Below, one piece after another: positions 12,650 to 15,331 of a stretch of 15,331 nucleotides of DNA; the first letter of the stretch is position 1; each line of letters begins with the position of its first letter. The DNA lies in assembly GCA_022710245.1 (NCBI GenBank), contig JAKLHH010000049.1, positions 1 to 15,331 on the forward strand. Direction: 5' to 3'. The DNA is from Myxococcota bacterium (lineage in GTDB: Bacteria; Myxococcota; Polyangia; GCA-2747355; JAKLHH01). Both the position numbers and the translations under genes were made by a program. The notes beneath the pieces are model-generated. The model ran no database searches, was not told where the DNA came from, and saw only the letters and a list, made by a program, of their open reading frames with translations.

Positions 12650-15273
12650 CAGAAGCTCCCCTTGAGGCCGAGCGAGGGCAGGATCGGCAGCCCCCGGATC
12701 GGCCCCGACTGGCGGTAGCGATAGTCCCAGACGATCGCCTCGGGGTTCTCGGCATTGTAGATGTTCTGCACGTCGAGGTAAACCGAGAGGCGCCACAGCT
12801 TGAAGAACCAGGTCTTCTCCACGCGGAGGTCGAGCTGGTGGAAGAGCGGCATCCGATCGGAGCCCACCTCGCCGGTGATCTGGCGGTAGCGGCCCCGGTC
12901 GCTGTCGAAGACGCCGCCGAGGACGGGCGTCGTCGGGCGTCCGGAGACGAGGCGGAAGCGCGCGCCGAGCTCCCAGCCCAGGCCGAGGCGGAAGCTCGAG
13001 ACCAGGGTCAGGATATGCGTCTGGTCAAAGGTGTAGAGCTGGTAGTCCCCGCCGGGCTCGCGCTGCTGGCCTGACCGCGAGAGCGTGTAAGAGAGCCAGC
13101 CGTAGAAGCGCCGGGTGACGTCGTGCTTGAGCAGCACCTCGAGGCCGTACGAGTAGCCGCTGCCCGCGTTGAGGAAGCGGACCGGGTGCAGCACGCCGTC
13201 CTCGAAGCGGACCTGCCGGGTCGGCACCACGTTGTCGTAGCGGTGCAGGTAATAGACCTGCGCGTCGAGGCGCAGCGCCGGCAGGAGCTGCTGCTCGATC
13301 CCGAGGCTGAAGTGGGCGGTGTGCTCGGGGTCGAGGTTCGGGTTGCCGAAGTCGGCGCTCGAGTTCTGCGGCTGCGGCGGCTGGGAGAAGAGCCCGACGC
13401 CCCCCTTCAGCGTGGTCGTGCGACCGACGGCCCAGCGCGCGGTGAGGCGCGGGTCGGCCGAGAAGCGGACCTTGCCCTCGTAGCGGTAGAGCTCGATGCG
13501 CGCGCCCGGGATGAGCTGCAGGTGCTCGCCCAGGCCGATGATGGCGTCGACGTAGCCGGCGACGCCCAGCCGCACCTGGCTGGTGCCGACGCGCTGCGGA
13601 TCCGTGGTGAAGGGCGAGGTGAGCCCCATGGCCGGGTTGCGGTAGTCGACCGGGATCGGCACCTCGAAGTCGGCCTTGGTCTGCTCGAAGAGGAGGTCGA
13701 CGCCGCCGCGCAGGGTGAGCCGCTTGTGCGCCCGGTACTCCAGGTCCTCGCGCAGCGAGGCGCTCAAGGTGCGCAGGTTCACCGAGGCGGTGCCGCCGTC
13801 GAAGGTGATGTAGTCGATCCCGGCCGAGGGCGTCATCTTCGAGACGAGCCGCGGGGTGATCTGCCAGCGCCAGCTCGCCAGCAGCCGGTGGAAGCTGATG
13901 CGCGAGTCGAGCGAGATGTCGACCTTGCGGTCCGGCTCGTTGGAGACCACCGCGATCGAGTCGTCGGACCCGAAGACGAGGAAGAAGAGCTGGCCGTCGT
14001 TCGGCAGCGCGACGTCGAGGCGGAGCTGGTAGTCGTAGTAGACGGGCGCGACCGTGGTCGCCGTCTGGCCGCTCGCCTTGAGGATGGTGGGCAGGAGCGC
14101 GTCGATGTACGAGCGCCGCACCGCGCCGGTGATGCTGACGCGCTTCGAGAGCGGCACCTTCAGCGTGAGCCCGGTGTTGAGCAGGTTGATGTCGACGGCG
14201 CCGCCCCACTGCTGGGTGAAGGCGCTCCGCGTCGCCACGTCGATCAGGCCGGCGGTGAGCCGCCCGTAGCGGACCTCGACGTTCCCCGGGTAGTAGTCGA
14301 TGCGATCGAGGAACTCCGGGCTCAGCACCGAGGGGCCGCCGAGGAAGTGGTAGAGGAGGGGGATCTTGATCCCGTCGAGGTAGACCCCCGAGTCCTGCGG
14401 CGGTGAGCCGCGGATGAGGAGCGCGCCGCCCACGTAGGGGACGCGCGCCACCCCGGGGAGGTTCTCGATGACGCGGATCGGATCGCCGAAGGTGCCGGGG
14501 ACGGTGGTCAGCTCCTTCTCGCGCAGGGTGACGCGGGTGTCCGCTGTCTTCCGGCGCTGGCCGCGGACCACGGTCTCGTAGGGGTTGGCCGCGAGGCGCG
14601 GCAAGTAGAACTCGATGCGGGTCTGCTCGCCCGCGCGCACCTCAGCGTCGATCGACTCGCGCCGGTGCTCGAGCGAGATCGCCTCGACGCGGTGCTTGCC
14701 CGGCGGCACCTGCTTGACCGCGAAGGCGCCCTTCTCGTCGGTGCGCACCTCGACGCCGAGCCCGCGGAGCGCGACCGCCGCGCCCGGGATCGGCAGGCGC
14801 GTGCCCTGCTCGCGCACACGGCCGACCAGCACGTCCGCGCCCGCCTCGGCGAGCTGGCGGTCCTCGGCCCAGGCCGGCACGCGCGGCTTGAACTCGGTCG
14901 TCAGGCTGAAGTTGTAGGCGTAGTCGATGCGCACCGGCGCCGGCTTGCCGTCGACCTCGGCGGGGGAGAAGAGGAACTGCTTCGCCGCCGCGGTGGCCGC
15001 CGCGGTCAGCTCCGCGTCGGGGCTGGAGATGAGCACGACCTTGCGCACGCGACCGTCGGCGCCGAGCTCGAGCTGCAGGTTGACGGTGCCGCGCGCGCCG
15101 CGCTTGACCGCGCCGGGCGGGTAGGGCGCCTCGACGAACTTGAGCAGCCGCGGCGGCCGCGTCAGCTTCGGGGCCGCGTGCTTGACCTCCTCGCGCAGGC
15201 CGTCCTGCGCGCGCGCTGGCAGCGCGGTCAGCAGCGCGAGGAGGAGGAGCGAGCGGGCGAGGGGGCGGTGCAT
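12649..15273 (-). CDS. TonB-dependent outer-membrane receptor with N-terminal TonB_C and carboxypeptidase-regulatory domains
   Basis: 874 residues from the ATG at 15273 (a TTG five codons upstream is possible). Order: signal peptide MHRPLARSLLLLALLTALPARA; TonB C-terminal-like domain about 49-122 (APYPPGAVKRGARGTV, DGRVRKV, AAAKQFLFSPAEVDGKPAPV); carboxypeptidase regulatory-like beta-sandwich about 148-225 (GRVREQGTRLPIPGAAVAL, TDEKGAFAVKQVPPGKH); plug about 232-350 (DPIRVIENLPGV, LLIRGSPPQDSGVYLDGIKIP, IDYYPGNVEVRYGR); then the beta-barrel to the C-terminal ...LGLKGSF, whose final Phe fits the outer-membrane insertion signal. Such receptors import large or scarce ligands using ExbB-ExbD-TonB energy. 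The ligand is unknown. The extra TonB_C domain normally belongs to the inner-membrane transducer, so its presence here is odd. It lies 27 bp after another gene and overlaps the downstream lipoprotein by one base. Confidence 0.93.
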   Translation of the reverse strand: MHRPLARSLLLLALLTALPARAQDGLREEVKHAAPKLTRPPRLLKFVEAPYPPGAVKRGARGTVNLQLELGADGRVRKVVLISSPDAELTAAATAAAKQFLFSPAEVDGKPAPVRIDYAYNFSLTTEFKPRVPAWAEDRQLAEAGADVLVGRVREQGTRLPIPGAAVALRGLGVEVRTDEKGAFAVKQVPPGKHRVEAISLEHRRESIDAEVRAGEQTRIEFYLPRLAANPYETVVRGQRRKTADTRVTLREKELTTVPGTFGDPIRVIENLPGVARVPYVGGALLIRGSPPQDSGVYLDGIKIPLLYHFLGGPSVLSPEFLDRIDYYPGNVEVRYGRLTAGLIDVATRSAFTQQWGGAVDINLLNTGLTLKVPLSKRVSITGAVRRSYIDALLPTILKASGQTATTVAPVYYDYQLRLDVALPNDGQLFFLVFGSDDSIAVVSNEPDRKVDISLDSRISFHRLLASWRWQITPRLVSKMTPSAGIDYITFDGGTASVNLRTLSASLREDLEYRAHKRLTLRGGVDLLFEQTKADFEVPIPVDYRNPAMGLTSPFTTDPQRVGTSQVRLGVAGYVDAIIGLGEHLQLIPGARIELYRYEGKVRFSADPRLTARWAVGRTTTLKGGVGLFSQPPQPQNSSADFGNPNLDPEHTAHFSLGIEQQLLPALRLDAQVYYLHRYDNVVPTRQVRFEDGVLHPVRFLNAGSGYSYGLEVLLKHDVTRRFYGWLSYTLSRSGQQREPGGDYQLYTFDQTHILTLVSSFRLGLGWELGARFRLVSGRPTTPVLGGVFDSDRGRYRQITGEVGSDRMPLFHQLDLRVEKTWFFKLWRLSVYLDVQNIYNAENPEAIVWDYRYRQSGPIRGLPILPSLGLKGSF

Positions 15274-15300
15274 GGTTGGGGTGCTCAACGTGCTGCTACC

Positions 15301-15331
15301 TCAGTCGAGGACGAAGGTGAAGGTGTAGGGG
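15301..15331 (-). CDS. C-terminal end of a gene entering from the right edge
   Basis: Only the last nine codons are visible, reading PYTFTFVLD then TGA at 15303-15301. The alternating aromatic/Thr pattern resembles the final strand of a TonB C-terminal domain (compare VRIDYAYNFSL in the receptor), which would fit a TonB or AgmX-like gene before the receptor, but nine residues cannot prove it. The 27-bp gap to the receptor ATG suggests one operon. Confidence 0.4.
   Translation of the reverse strand, partial: PYTFTFVLD

Noticed and set aside
13025..14209. 394-codon frame inside the receptor gene on the same strand, and a 427-codon frame opposite
   Set aside because: Out-of-frame and antisense shadows of the receptor, which has continuous domain content through this interval.

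Overview
The window is very GC-rich, with dense genes on both strands and almost every codon ending in G or C. Three things point to a Myxococcota-type (former Deltaproteobacteria) genome: a TonB-dependent receptor that carries its own TonB C-terminal domain, several lipoproteins of unknown function, and a cysteine-rich lipoprotein candidate. This assignment is inferred from gene style; no rRNA or other marker gene is present.

Layout. Positions 1-3329 are almost entirely minus strand: the N-terminus of a class A penicillin-binding protein (cut by the window edge) with a nine-copy pentapeptide repeat; a VapBC-type toxin-antitoxin pair with a visible operator; a TrmH-type tRNA 2'-O-methyltransferase; a class II aldolase with a cysteine tail; and a small cysteine-rich exported protein. 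The last is divergent from prfC (release factor 3, plus strand), and the two appear to share overlapping -35 elements. Next on the plus strand comes a galM-type aldose 1-epimerase with a lipoprotein signal.

Positions 6296-8816 are accessory in character. Two gene stumps meet tail to tail near 6477-6487: the last blade of an SBBP beta-propeller (minus) and the C-terminal end of a VgrG spike (plus). An intact PAAR-like gene follows the VgrG stump, then an unrecognised exported protein, a 340-bp stretch without a gene, and a coding region with no normal start codon.

From 8817 a large GH15 glucoamylase-type lipoprotein runs on the plus strand. A nested hairpin separates it from a minus-strand block: a small lipoprotein, then a lipoprotein whose start codon overlaps the stop of a TonB_C/carboxypeptidase-regulatory/TonB-dependent receptor fusion, and the last nine codons of another gene at the right edge.

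Functional links. The lipoprotein glucoamylase would release beta-D-glucose from alpha-glucans and the lipoprotein mutarotase could convert the anomers, so the two could work together in the envelope although they are not in one operon. The receptor and its overlapping lipoprotein look like one uptake unit of unknown substrate. The VgrG stump plus PAAR gene is the footprint of a type VI secretion spike module. I find no CRISPR array, tRNA, rRNA or complete insertion sequence. The most unusual architectures are the receptor fusion with its coupled lipoprotein, the two-stump junction and the cysteine-rich protein; nothing here can be called a new system from sequence alone.
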